Shown piece by piece: positions 40,532 to 52,752 of a DNA stretch of 64,000 bases. Within the stretch, counting starts at the first letter, position 1. Every line of letters starts with the position of its first letter. The translations under genes and the position numbers were made by a program. Origin of the DNA: Turritopsis dohrnii. Taxonomy: Eukaryota > Cnidaria > Hydrozoa > Anthoathecata > Oceaniidae. The notes beneath the pieces are model-generated. The model was not told the DNA's origin, made no database searches, and saw nothing but the letters and a program-made list of their open reading frames with translations. The stretch is taken from positions 1 to 64,000 of the forward strand of contig BQMF02000280.1 of NCBI GenBank assembly GCA_027922465.2. The letters run 5' to 3'.

Positions 40532-43500
40532 ATGATGTTTTTCTACGTAACTTGGTGCCTTGTACTCTTGCTTACATGTTCGTGTCAATGCATGGTTGTT
40601 ATACGGAAGCACGGGGCCAAGTCTCAAGCGGATTTATTTATGATTCACAAAGGAGATGATTCGAAATGCAGACCATTAACCATTCCTGCTTGCAAGAAAC
40701 TTGGTTATAACGAAACAAGAATTCCAAGCGTTATGAAAATGCATCGAGCAATTGATGTCAATCGTTTCTTGGATGTTTTTGAAAAGGAAAAATGCTCGAG
40801 AGATTTGTTATTTTTCACTTGTATGATGTACAATCCAATCTGCTTGAAAAATCACCTAAAACGTGTTCTTCCATGTAAGTCTTTATGCCAAAATGTTAAA
40901 AGAGACTGCAAACAATCGATGAAAAAATTTGGGATCGAATGGCCAACAGAGTTAGATTGCAGCCAATTGCCTGATTACGAAACTGATGTCTGTATCAAGC
41001 CTAACTCCATTGTCACACGTCAAAGTAAGTTTTTCTCATAGTTTTTCATTGTTTTTTTTATAGTATGTGTGTTCACCATGACTTTCAAGATTATAGTTGC
41101 AAGCATTTTATCTTTCACTTATTCTGTTTTATCGGTTCCCTTGACTAATAACCAATTAGGTACGTAACTTGAAATAATAACAATAATAGGTGTATGAGTT
41201 TCAAGGTATTGATAAGAAGAGTGAAAGACATACCTTGCATGTTTTATGTGGTTTCCCAGCATTTTTGGGATTAATTCAATCGATCAAATGTGCGAAAAAC
41301 AAAACAAAAAACAAAAACAAAATCAACTAAGATAAACATTCGAAAAACGTTATCTTGTTGTCATTGATATCATGCCACGTGTAAACTGGGAAAAACAGAA
41401 ATTTGTGGGTATCATGATTAGTCACGATTTTTCAGAGTATTAAAAAATAACTAATTTCTTTTCGAAAAAACCTGGCTGGCAGCCAATACTTAATTTAAAA
41501 TCGTTTCAAAAAAATCTAAATTAACGAAATATTAATCAATGAGACCTAATTAAGCAAAGTCGATATTCAGGTATGGACGCGAGGAAATTGCAGTCTACAT
41601 CTTGGAGACACTTTAGGCGATAAAGTCTAAAGATCTAATATGAGTCCTCACATTAGGATTAGGTTACACGAAGACATAATAGAAACAGTCAATATGCTTT
41701 GGAAACCATAAAGTTAAAACGTCAGAATTCCAACATCTCTTAAAATCTCTTAAGAATGTGTGAAGAATTTCTTATTTGAACACGCGATGAGAAGCGCTTC
41801 CTTCAAGTTCGTTTGGGTCGAGTGCAACGTCAATATAACAAGTGTGTAACACTCCATTTCTTCACATAGATACTTTTGAAAAATACAAGATTTCCTCCTT
41901 CATTTTACTTCATTCATTTTCTTTTCACTTATTTTCAAAAAAGAAAATATGTCATATGATTCTAACCTCGTTTCTAGAAATGCTGACGTAAGCATAATAT
42001 GCCTGTCATATATTGGCCACATAAAAGTCATGCGGGAAAAGAAACGTTCCGAAAATAGAAAGAAGAAAAGAGTGCGAAAACCGCGTGGTAGCTTTTCAAC
42101 TGTCCTTTATTACTTTGTCAGACATTATGAAAAACCATGTGACAGGGTCATTAAAACACTCTGAGTGTTTGGTGAGCTTTTGTCCTTTATTTAAGTTTTC
42201 ACAACCAAATGAACAAAAAAAAATTCTTCGACTGTGTAACGAAAATAGCTCATAAAATATAGTTATCTAAATTAGTAGGACTTGAAATTTTGAAATAAAG
42301 TTATTACTATAGTTATCTGATTAATGTCGCCAGGTGTATCCAAGAGTTATCTTCTGCTTTGAAAGACAATAATGACAGAAAGTCGTTGATGCAACAAAAT
42401 AATTAGGTTTGCAATCACAAAATCAAAACACCGGATTCGTGTTTTTGTTATACAAAGTAATGAAAAGTTCATAAAAATTCTTTAACGATGGGTAAATTTG
42501 TTGAAAACTCCCTGCAAAGGAGTGCATTTCTATAGAAATGTACACCTTATTTCAACGAAAATTCTCTTCATCGCAGTGGTTTTGACCATTTTGCCTACTG
42601 AGATATTGGCTTTGTATCTTTGAAACGGACTGTGTAAAATATCACAAAAATGACCAAATTCAAAAAAAGATTCCAAACTCAATCTTCGCAGTACGTTTAA
42701 ACTCTGATCAATTACACCAGAGTAAGTGAAACCACAGACACGTCAGTTTTCGGCAGGAATTTATAAAATGTCTTCTAATTTCGGAAAAATAGTTCTGCAA
42801 GAGGAAGCAATTCCGGATATTAAAAGACCGAGATCTTATCAAATTAAGATCGATTAATAGATACGTATTTGCACGATATTACATCAAAATATTAAGCTTG
42901 TGAAATATAGTCTATGCTGTTAAGATATTTGTTACACCAGTTCTCTGAGTAAATGCACCATGCGCACATATAATGAATGAAAATTATGTGACAGTTACAG
43001 TCTATTAAGGACTTGCATACCAGTCTAGATCACTGATAATGGAGGCACCTGTACATATCAATCCACGCTTTTCAGTTATTTCTGTCCCACCTTCTTGTTC
43101 AATATACAAGTTTAGAATAAGAAAATATTTTATGTTTGTCAGACTCTGTTTTTGTACAAATTTGCTCAAATTAACTCAGACAAGTTTGTTGGATTGTCAA
43201 CGAGACAATGGAATGACATTAGAATCGTCTGATTTTTTAATCGACAGTCTTCTATCTTTCAAAAAACTCATAAAAGTGTTTTATTTCGACAAATGTCGCA
43301 TGATAATTTCCCAGAATGCACCATTTGAGCAATGATATCTCGGATATCCTGAAATTAAATGTTATCATACTCTCCTCAGTATTCAAAGTTGACGCATGAG
43401 ACAGCAACAGTAGTAATCCCTGGGAACGAGTTGATCAATCTCAAAAACATTTCAAATACACACAAACAAGCATTTCATTTATTCGTACAATTTCCCTCAT

Positions 43501-45023
43501 GTAATCAAAGGTGGGCTGTTAACATTAATGAGCGAGTCATTAGCATAATCTGAATGGGCAAGTCGTTAGCATAATCTGAGTGAAAGTTCTGCCTCGTGAT
43601 TTCTATTAAATGATTTATGCTAACTTCGTTTCCAAGACAACAAGCCTCGTTCACAACAAAACTAACCATCATTAAACACGTTTTGCATCTTTCTAGATTT
43701 TGCTAACATGAATGCCGACACGAAAGTGGTCAATAAATCGTCATGTCGTCCGACATGTCATTTAGACCGTCCAACCCTTCAAAGATATGAACAGTTCCAA
43801 ATGATGGATTATGGTATGTAGAGTTTGTCTCGATATCATTACAAAATCATCGTATTAACCCGTTAAATTTGTTTGACTGTGCAAACCTTGAAATAAGGTT
43901 TTGTTACGTGATTATTGCACTATCGACCAATCAAATCTCTCTCTCCTATGAACACTCTGATTGGCAGATACCAAGACTGATTTATTAATATGTCAAAATC
44001 TTTTATTTATAGCTTTTGAGGGAAGGCTCGTTTCAAAAACAAAAACATCGGCCGGCAATTTCAAATTACAGTTTAAAGTGCGCCGAATATTCAAAGCAGG
44101 TAAAGAACTTTATTACATCGTATAAATTAATTGTAGTATACGTGGGTATAGGAATTTGGTATGTCCATGACGTGGGCGACACAAGGAATGGTCAAACGGC
44201 CGAAGAAATTTATTTATTTTGGGAACATCATTTCCTGTTGATGTTAAAAAGTACTTTATATGAATGGAAGCCTTTTGAATAAAATCTTTTTTTCATGAGA
44301 AAGTTCTTGAGTCCAATAATCAAATGTAGTTACTATTGGAGGGCGGCATATGCTCTTTTTAGTAATATTGTTGTCAAAGTGGAAGAAACAAGAAAAAGAA
44401 TGATGAAAGTAGCTACTAGAAGAGCACTTCCGTGTTCCCATCGGGAAAATTCGCTGAAAAATCACCATAGAAACATACACACTATTTCAAGGAAACTTTT
44501 CTTCAGCGCAAGATTTTACCCACTGGGTGTTACTTTCAACGCGCGGGTTCTAACTTCTGCGTTATAAGCGCGGGTTCTATTTGAGACTCTTTCTCTCCAA
44601 AAATTGCGCCTTCTATTTAAGAAACTACGGTACCAAAAAAAAAAAAAAAATGGTTTCCAAATTAAACGTGATCACGTGATCATTCATTCTTTTTCTTTCA
44701 TTTTAGGAGTCACGTCAATTGTTAAGTTTGGTACAATCGATATCTGGTCAAGTTCACCCTGTTTATGCGTCAACCTTGAATATGATGGGAAATATTATAT
44801 ATTAGGCGCAGAAAGTAAGGACAAGGAAGGCGGTCGGATGATCTTGGACGGCCGGACAATTATCATGAAAAAAACTTATTACGTCAAACAGCTATTGAAA
44901 GCGTTTAGACGGCGTTCGCGTCATCAACCCCGGGTTAACAAACCCATACGATGGAAGAAATTGAAGAAAAGATTTCCAAAACTTTTCAAACAACCACTGT
45001 TTTGGATAAATGACTCATTCTGA
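40532..45023 (+). CDS. Secreted Frizzled-related protein (sFRP), CRD plus netrin-like domain
   Basis: sFRPs are secreted proteins that bind Wnts or Frizzled receptors and modulate Wnt signalling. Four exons: 40532-41024, 43697-43813, 44013-44099, 44707-45023, total 337 residues in one frame. Residues 1-20 form a hydrophobic signal peptide starting at one of two adjacent Met codons. Residues 46-154 are a Frizzled cysteine-rich domain with all ten cysteines, including the patterns CRPLTIPAC, DLLFFTCMMYNPIC and PCKSLC. The ending VCIKP resembles sFRP3/4 and Frizzled CRDs. There is no seven-pass domain. Instead exons 2-4 encode a basic netrin-like (NTR) domain: the segments FEGRLVSKTK, LQFKVRRIFKAG, SPCLCVNLE and YYILGAESKD are recognisable. 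Only four cysteines are visible in the NTR part and none near the C-terminus, fewer than in vertebrate sFRPs. The tail is strongly basic (RRRSRHQP, RWKKLKKRF). The first intron (2.7 kb) holds a palindromic element copy. Confidence 0.93.
42488..42602. mobile_element. Palindromic CCCAGTGGG-family element, copy 4 (sFRP intron 1)
   Basis: It is in opposite orientation to copies 1 and 3: GTAAATTTGTTGAAAACTCC, AAAGGAGTGCATTTCTATAG, CTCTTCATCGCAGTGGTTTT, then TTTTGCCTACTG. Confidence 0.75.
44438..44526. mobile_element. Palindromic CCCAGTGGG-family element, copy 5 (sFRP intron 3, shortened)
   Basis: It begins CCCATCGGGAAAATTCGCTG, contains AGAAACATACACACTATTTC, and ends TTTTACCCACTGGG. It lacks about 30 bp of the middle. 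It is followed at 44540-44632 by the right end of another element (CGCGGGTTCTA units, then ACTACGGTA). Confidence 0.65.
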
Positions 45024-45547
45024 ATTGGAAGAAAACCCCGCCATTTTATTCCTGCAGTGAAGGACTCCGATGCTTTGACGTCAGTTGGAACATGATGTTT
45101 CGTCTTGAGGAGAATCCAACATTTTCTTTGTATATAACACATCTTTAGCTATGATGTACATATGTATAGCATAAAGCCAACCATATCTATGTATATACTG
45201 TGAGATACTACAAAGTTATTCTGAATTTTTATGCAACAAATTTTTATATAGCAATCAAAAGATCTCGATTTCTCGTGCCCAGTCCTTGTTGTTAGTTGTG
45301 TGTCCTGAACACGAAAGTGATGTCTGTTTATTATCTTATTTATTTATTTTATTTCGGCGGAAAAGTTCGAAGTCTCTTATTTGCTGAGTCATCATTTAAC
45401 CTAGAAGGATAGATTTAATTCAGTTTCGACTGAAAACTAGATTTCAGGATTTCTATCTTTTCCTATATCTAAAGAAGGCAAGAAGCCCTGGGTTCGAGGT
45501 TGTGCAAACTAGTAATGATCGCATTTTATTAGACAAACCTAAGGATA

Positions 45548-45653
45548 CCCAGTGGGCAAATTTATTGAAAAATCACTGCGAAGAAGTACATTTTTATAGA
45601 AATATATACACTATCTCAATTAAAATGCTCTTCGACGCAGTGTTCTTTTATAG
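45548..45653. mobile_element. Palindromic CCCAGTGGGCAAA element, copy 6
   Basis: It begins CCCAGTGGGCAAATTTATTG, then has AATCACTGCGAAGAAGTAC and AAAATGCTCTTCGACGCAG. The right end is lost after CAGTG. Confidence 0.75.
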
Positions 45654-47025
45654 AAATTGCTAAACTTCAAAATCAAGAACTGAAAATCAATCTTCTACAT
45701 CTGCTATTGATTCTTATCAGTTGTGATCTTAAGCGCAAATATACTATGCAACTTTTTGTTTTGGAGAAATAATGTATAACCAATAGTTTCGACATAACAG
45801 CGCATGTGCAATAAACAGTTGAGCTTCCATACGATTGTATGAGGGAAAATAGCCAATTAAAATAGCCAATGAAAATCGAATGTGTGAGAAATTAGTCAAT
45901 TATAACCGACAAAACGAATAGCATTCGAATTTTCGAAATTTCTAAACATTCGGACAATACTGTGACTGAATACAAAAAAGTTGTTCGTGTGTATTTCAAA
46001 TGGATATTACGACTAATGGCGACATTAATGCACCCTTACATAAGTGGTTCAAACTCGACAACTACCTGCCCAAGTGGCAATTACGAAGATACCTGCCTAA
46101 ATAAGAAATATTGTCCCTTTTGATCTGTTATTGTTATGTATCATTCTAACTAAACCCTAGAAGCAAATTATTGTCATTCAGAAAATATGTTAGTCTACAA
46201 GCATAGTCAAAATGTGTGGAAGAGAATCATTTAGTAGAACAGACCTCTCCACTATTTGTGACATATACTGCAAAAAGGCATATGGCTTATATCTTATATA
46301 ACATCTTATATATGGCTTATATAACATTTCCTACAGTGATACAAATATACATTCATATACAATATACCGGATGAGTCCAAAAAATATCTTTTGAATGAAT
46401 AATTATGAAAGATTGTTATTTTTATTTCTGGATAGAAGAATTTTTTTCCTATCTTTTGGTGTAAAGAATATTTTGTTCGGCTTTTTTTCGAAGATTTTTA
46501 CAAAAGGACCGTTTTCAGTTGTTTGTCCATAACTTTTTTTCTTCTAAACCAAATCTGAAGAATGATATACCAAAATATACTTAAGAGATGCCTCTAATCA
46601 GAAATATAAAAAATGTTTCCTCATATTCACTCAATCTAAAGATATTTCTTGTGAAACACCGGTACTTGTCACTGTGTAGATGGACATGAACCGATTGAAC
46701 AATGATTTTATTTCATCAAATGAATATTGTTAGTCAACAGCATTTCCAATATCGTTGTTTGTTGAAAGTTGTTTGACTGAATGAATGACTTTTGTGATAT
46801 GGCGTGACGTCACAGATGACAATTTGTGTGTCGTTAAAACACTAACCACCATCTTTCTAATGAACTATTAAAAACAAACAAAAAGAGATAATAGCTATAT
46901 TTCAAAACCACAATACATCTAAAAGAATACTTCCATGCCAGTTTGATTGACATGATTGGTTCAGGAAATTCCAAAATGACTGCAAATATTAGTCCTTTAA
47001 TTCATCAGACAGTGAGGTCTATCAC

Positions 47026-47107
47026 CAACCTCGAACCCAGGGTGTCTTGCCTTTTCGATATACGGATCCGTATATCGAAAATGCAAGAGACCCTGTGTTC
47101 GAGGTTG
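47026..47107. mobile_element. 82 bp near-perfect palindromic element with 9 bp target duplication
   Basis: The whole element is one inverted repeat centred on TATACGGATCCGTATA. The ends are CAACCTCGAACCCAGGGT and ACCCTGTGTTCGAGGTTG. The nine bases GTCTATCAC occur immediately on both sides (47017-47025 and 47108-47116). A 9 bp duplication is typical of Mutator-type elements. Single copies of the end sequence occur at 36481, 45485-45502 and 57123. Confidence 0.8.
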
Positions 47108-47219
47108 GTCTATCACTGGTTTGTTTCTCCTTATGTAACAGAATTTAACGAAATAAGTGTAGAGGATTAAATTTACTGGTTTACTAGACGAACAGTGAAT
47201 TTGTCTGATCGACAACCAT

Positions 47220-47342
47220 CCCAGCTGGCAAAATCTTCAAAAAGTCACTGTGATGAAGAGCAATTTTATTGAAATAGTGGGTATATTTTTATAAAAATGC
47301 ACTCCTACGCAGTGGTTTCTTTTCAACAAATTAGCCCGCTGG
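47220..47342. mobile_element. Palindromic CCCAGTGGG-family element, copy 7
   Basis: The ends are CCCAGCTGGCAAAATCTTCA and AATTAGCCCGCTGG. The middle is intact (GATGAAGAGCAATTTTATTG, AAAATGCACTCCTACGCAG). Confidence 0.8.
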
Positions 47343-47805
47343 AATAAAGTTATTTTCAAAAAGTTAAGATGATTTTATAAGTTGTCTCATCAATCCAAAT
47401 TGCTGAGCAATGGATTAATCCTTCATGACAGGTTGTTAAGCTAAAAGTGTCCTTAAAAAGTTATTTGAATCAGTGAGTTGGTTTAAGCCTCGCTAACCCT
47501 TTTCGTAAAAGTTGAGTGTTTTCCTAACTTAAATTTTAATGGATTCTGAATACAAAATGGGCCGTTCATACCAAACACATGATCAGAAAGTTGTTTTCTT
47601 TTTTAATCTAGGAAAGTGCGTCCGTGTCACACTGTAATAAATACAAATTTCAGTTGGTAATCTAATTCCTAACCTCTGTGAACAAACGAGAAAAAGGTGA
47701 TCACAGAGACAGTCAGGAATAAAATAAAAATAAATTAAGTTAAAAAATGGATATTAACACTTCACCACATTGTTAAAACACCGAACAGTATGTACTTATG
47801 CAATG

Positions 47806-50800
47806 TTAAGTCATTTCTATGATATGATTTTTCTGCAAATTATTTTGATGTCCATTCTGTAAAATATACTCGTCAGATTTACTCAGAAGTTGAGTGTGCA
47901 TTCTACTGATGGCTTGAACCGCGATACTAGCTTTCTGACTTCTAAATGATCTCTTCTCCGACAGTCGTTTATTTGTGTTCATTGCCGTACGTACCCTTAC
48001 CGACGGATCGTCAATGTCGGGTTCATGTTTCGGTTCGGAACAATACATGATTAGAATCCGATAGATTTGTACAATGATGACGAGGGCGTTTTTCGTGAGC
48101 AGTAAAAAGATCATTTGCGTCACAACTTGATAATGCGCCACAAGCACAAAACGTAAGATAAAAAACGGACCGTCCTGCATAAGTACAGGAATACAGATCC
48201 CAATCAGGTCTATATATCTTAAAAAGCAATTATTTATTTCTTTTTTCCCGATGCCCAAGCTATTGTCCTCCTTTGTTGAATCTTTTCTCTGTCTCCGCTT
48301 GACACGTTTTTTAGAAAACGGTGTGTTTTCCACCAATCGCCTCCACGCACTCACTTTCTTTCTGCTTTGACTTTCTTCCGAACTGAAATTATGTTTTTTT
48401 GAACCGTTACTTCTTGTTGATTTTGAACTTGGCGGTGGAGATGTGATTTCTGATTTGACACACTTAGGTGAGCTGAGACTGGAAACACTATTGAGACTCG
48501 CAGGTGACCCCACACTTGACGCGATGCGATCACCCTGTGGCAATCGCACGCGAGGTGATGCTGAACCATTTGAAACTGAAGTAGGTTTTCGTGGAAGCTT
48601 ATCTGAAAGAGGTACTTGTGGAAATGGGGCACGGTCTTTTGTGGAATTCATACTCGATACGGAAGGAGCTCGAAATGAGTTGGTACCAGTTCTTATCCTC
48701 AGTGACTGCAATGTCCTAGATGTTTGTTCGTATTTTTCTCTAAACGCCTTTTGGGCGTCATTTGGATTTCGCGTGCTGTTGGTGGCGTTATTGTTAACTG
48801 ATAATCCTTCCCTTAACATAGATTTATAATGCATGTACGACATAGGAGCGACCTTATTTGTAATTTTCGCCCTGAAGTAACTTCGTTGTTGAGTGTCGTC
48901 ATCGTCATCATCGTTATCTTCTTCAACCTCATCTCGTATACCTAGATGTAAGATGGTATAAATGTTAGCCAGCGCAGGTCTATTATTACCTGACTTCGTA
49001 TACATAAACGTAATATGGCATAAATATTTGGGAGCGCAGGTCTATTATTCTACATGCTCCCTCACAGTCCTGTGTTCCTGGTTCTTTGTGCACAACCACT
49101 ATTTCGAACACCCAAGGGATAAAAATCTTTTTTTAGAATTAGCGGAAGTTCGAATTAATCCGGGTAAAATTGGCCTTTTTGCGAAATACGAAAGAAACAT
49201 TTATTTCTGATTTAAAAGTCCCTTAGGTAGGGACACTTGCTTCTATGCTATTTTCCATGTAGAAGCAATGAAGGTTTATGACGGGTTGAAGAACGGGCAA
49301 AAGAATGAAAGTTTTTGACGGGTTGAAGCAACGGGCGAAAGAATAAAATTTAGGCGATGGAGAAGGACTAAAGTTTCCTTGGATACTTTATTTTTCTGGA
49401 GAAACAAACTTTGTAAGTAAAAATATCTTACCACAATGAATAAATAAATTTAAAAATCAAGTATTTGTCTTCATTTTTCTTCCCGTTTGCGACTGCTTAT
49501 ATACAGAAGTTCGAATAAGCGAGCGCTTTTTGGTTAAAGACAATTAAAAATGTGTTCGAAATAACGAAAGTTCTAATTAAGCAGCATTCGAATTAGCGAA
49601 CGTGTACCTCATTAACTAAGGACAGCACTACTGCACTCTTACCTTCCTCCGGCAGAGCGATGGTCAGTGAAAACTGAGTAACACTTAACGCCCATACCGC
49701 CATTACGCCATGCAAAACATTCTCTGTATCTTCGCCTAGACTTCTGTTATTCATTACGTCATCTTCGCCGTATATTTCACTGAATTCAACTATATCCGCT
49801 GCCGTACCAATGTAAATGAGTACGATTTGAGAAAATGATTCCCTCGATATCGAACCTACGACATGTAGACGTAAATGATTAAGGCCCGATCTACACTCAG
49901 TTGGTTTGTTCGAACTTAACCTCATACTTCGTGAACAGCTGAATATTTTCAAGCATGGTTGAACTTTTTATCAGTTAGTTGTCATAGAAATAACAGAAGA
50001 TCAGAGTGAGTGGATATTTTGTTAGGGCTCGGAAATCTTGAACTAATCCTTTTCTTACTCATATATGTTGTTGTTCTTCCACGAATGGTGAAGAAAGAAA
50101 AATCTCTTTTGTCGTGAAATGTTCTTACCTTGTGGAAGCAACCATCTTCCAATAATTAAAACTAGCATTCCAGTTTGTTCCACTATGGAGGCCTGGGTCT
50201 CAAATTTCACATTGTTAAACAACTAAAGGCAAAATATAAACAACAGATAGTATGTAGACAACTTCGGTTCCAGGGAATTATGGCATTTTTCTGTATGATG
50301 TTTGAGAAAACAACCTGAGAGTGAGGTTGCTGCATGAGAAATTTGACATGACACGTCATCGAGTCATTTTGAAATTTGTGGGACTTTCTCTTCAGTTCCA
50401 GGAGATGTCTCTACGTAAGACATCACGAAATGGTATGGTTTAAATGACTCACCATTTCAAGCGGGTTATCTTCTTCAAGTTTTAAGGAACATTTTATCCT
50501 AGTCGCACATCGAACTTGTTTTTCTCTGATAAAGGTCATTGTCACAATGAGCACGACACCGTATAAAAACGCACTTGGACAAAACCTAAAAATAGGAGTT
50601 CTAATATATACATCGTTTCCATGGCAATATAGTCGCCAATAACATGATATAATCAAATTGCAAAGAGTCAAAATATTGAAAGTTGTCACAAAAATATGTT
50701 GACTACACATCAGGCAAATTTGTTGAAAAACCATTGCGAAGGTCTAATAGAAATACCGACGCCGCGGCGTTTATTACAAATTCAAGGTTTTGGACGCGGC

Positions 50801-51548
50801 GTTTAATAGAGGGAGGCCCGCGTTCTTTAGAGAGCGGCGTTTATTACAAAATGAAAAATTGAACAGAACAAAACTTAAATAATGTTTCCTTATGCTTAAA
50901 AAGGTTACAAAAGATTGTGTGATAATGTTCTACACAAAAGATATGTTCACGAAAATGTCAAAGAAGAGCAATATCACTGCCGCCGTTATCTTGTATGAGA
51001 TGAAAGCTTTTTCATAATTCTTGTTTAACCTGTTTTCTAATAAACACCGCTTTTCAAGATGCGGCGTTTAATAGAGGGCGGCGTTTATCAGAGGGCGGCG
51101 TTTATTAGAGGAAATACGGTATACATATTTTTTCAATTAATATGCTCTTCATCGCAACAACTTTTTGACGCTTTTCTCCACTGGGTGCCTGCAAAGTATC
51201 AAGAAGTTTGAAATCACGTAGTGAGAACAAAGTAGGAGAGCGACGTGAGAAAAGGAGAGTGAATAAATGTTGAATAAATAAGATGTAGAATTTTTTCTCA
51301 AGCTAAATTCTATTATTGTATTCGTTCTGTTTGACTCACCAATGAAACTCTCGGCCATGTCGTATGAGTACATTAAGAATTCCTTCCAGCACCAATAAAA
51401 CTAAACAAACGGATAGCGCCCAGTACTTCTTATCTTGTTCCTGTACAGCTACGATCCAGATGCATACCATACCATGAGCAAGAAATAAAAATCTTGGAAA
51501 TAAAGCTTTTAAGAGTAAACTGGCTAGTGTAGGTTTCTTGTGATGCAT
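47806..51548 (-). CDS. TMEM26: TMEM26-family multi-pass membrane protein with long inserted loop
   Basis: Five exons in transcript order: 51340-51548, 50453-50585, 50129-50222, 49643-49855, 47806-48941, giving 594 residues. Vertebrate TMEM26 is about 370. Matches to the family are spread over the whole length: the N-terminal span (FPRFLFLAHGMVCIW), YWALSVCLVLLVLEG, WFCPSAFLY, MLVLIIGRWLLP, IGTAADIVEFSE, and QDGPFFILRFVLVAHYQVV followed by KNALVIIVQIYR. Between the IGTAADIVEF region and QDGPF, vertebrate TMEM26 has a few dozen residues. Here about 235 residues are inserted (218-452): an acidic run of Asp, then a Ser/Pro/Lys/Arg-rich stretch ending in the basic cluster KKRVKRRQRK. The C-terminal tail (517-594) is hydrophilic. 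The start is the first ATG in frame of exon 1 (MHHKKP). The molecular function of the family is poorly known. The gene converges on the sFRP gene, 2.8 kb away. Confidence 0.9.
49100..49611. mobile_element. Degraded element with TTCGAATTAGCGAA units (TMEM26 intron)
   Basis: The left part has GAATTAGCGGAAGTTCGAAT and the right part has the related GAAGTTCGAATAAGCGAGCG and TTCGAATTAGCGAACG. These motifs resemble inner repeats of pogo/Tigger-like elements, but no clean ends or duplication are visible. Confidence 0.4.
50711..51185. mobile_element. Palindromic CCCAGTGGG-family element, copy 8, split by a nested element (TMEM26 intron 1)
   Basis: The left part (CAGGCAAATTTGTTGAAAAA, CCATTGCGAAGG) and right part (AATATGCTCTTCATCGCAAC, TTTTTGACG, CTCCACTGGG) are the two halves of one family copy. 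The element 50756-51119 is inserted between them. Confidence 0.8.
50756..51119. mobile_element. 364 bp TA-flanked element with GGCGGCGTTTATTA units, nested
   Basis: The right end TTAGAGGAAATACGG then TA matches the end of 33961-34375. Three GGCGGCGTTTA-type units lie just inside it. The left end is rearranged (CCGACGCCGCGGCGTTTATT). It is inserted into a palindromic-family copy. Confidence 0.75.
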
Positions 51549-52614
51549 AACCAAACTAAGTCTAGTTTTGGTCTAAAACAAACAATAACATAAACATAAA
51601 CATAAACAAGAAAAACAAGTATTTTAAGAGCAGAAACTTTCACGTTTTTGGCCCAATTTCGCGAAAGTTTATGCCTTTGGAAATTTCAACACAGCAAAAC
51701 GCGAAAGTTTTTTCACGCGAAAAAAATGCTACTTGATAGCAAACCGATGACGAAACCGATGTTGAGTGGAGGAAGTTGAAGAAAATTAGTTAACCTTTTT
51801 CGCCATCCCATCGCCAGTTTTTCCTAATCACATAGTTCTTTTATGGTCCACAAATACGAGTTGTATCGCTGGAATTCATCGAGTTGCATAAAAAATGGTA
51901 TGCGCAGTGATCCTCATACTTTAGGTGTGAGGTCAATTCCCCTTAGGGTTAGGCTTATTTTCTCTCTCTCTTTCTGTTTGTTAATAAAGGTCGAGTAATA
52001 CAGGCTTTATGTGGTAAAAATAAGGGAATCAAACGGTAAGGAACAAGAAATTAAACTTCCATTATATGCACAAATTAAAAAGTTACTATTTACGATAAAA
52101 TTATTGGGCGGGTCATAGCCCCCTTCGCCACCGTGCTTTGCAGTTTCTGCTACATGGTAAAGACCATAAAATTGAAGTTTACAAAAAAGCCGAACAAAAC
52201 GAACATACTCAACAGTAACTTCTCAATTTTTTAACATGTTGTTCCACAGACAATTATAAATTCCCTAGCATACGGTTGGCAGCTTTTACATCTTGGTCTC
52301 ACCTTCATCACGTGACAATGAAATAATTGGCTAAAATTTTTCACGTGATCGAATAAGGTCAAGATGGAGTAAGCAATTAAATAAAATGAAGAAAAATATA
52401 CCAACTTATGGTAACCTATAGCAACATAACCTTAGCCAATAAAATTGAGATTAAGGTAAACAAAATGTTCGATTCGAACACAAATAGTATTAAGTTCCAG
52501 GCTACCGTACAGATTTTTTTATGAACTCAAACACAGCTTAAACTTTTCTGTACTCAAAACCTGTTGTAACTACATCAAAATCTTCATTTATAATTCAGAG
52601 ACGTAGCTAGAGCT

Positions 52615-52752
52615 CAGTCAAAATGTGTGGAGGAGAGTTTAGTCATTTATGTAGAAAAGGAAAACCTAAGTAACTTAATCGACACTTGAGACTGAAAAGA
52701 AATATGGTAATGTTGGACTCCCCCACTTTGATCTTGAATACGTCTCTGCAAT
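52615..52752 (+). repeat. ~140 bp dispersed repeat, copy 2
   Basis: It is homologous to 37838-37977 in direct orientation: GTGTGGAGGAGAGTTTAGTC is shared at the left and TTGGACTCCCCCACTTTG at the right. Confidence 0.7.

Larger units (their letters stand above)
45024..47805. other. Convergent region between sFRP and TMEM26
   Basis: It contains the 3' UTRs of both genes, two palindromic-family copies and an 82 bp palindromic element. I see no further gene. Confidence 0.5.

Noticed and set aside
36481..45502. Opposed CAACCTCGAACCC ends on both sides of the sFRP gene, suggesting gene capture by a Mutator-like element.
   Set aside because: No matching 9 bp duplication lies outside the two ends, the gene has ordinary introns, and other solo ends of the same family occur in the window. 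Two independent insertions are more likely.
48443..48829. 128-codon plus-strand ORF.
   Set aside because: It is antisense to the large TMEM26 exon, which explains the open frame.
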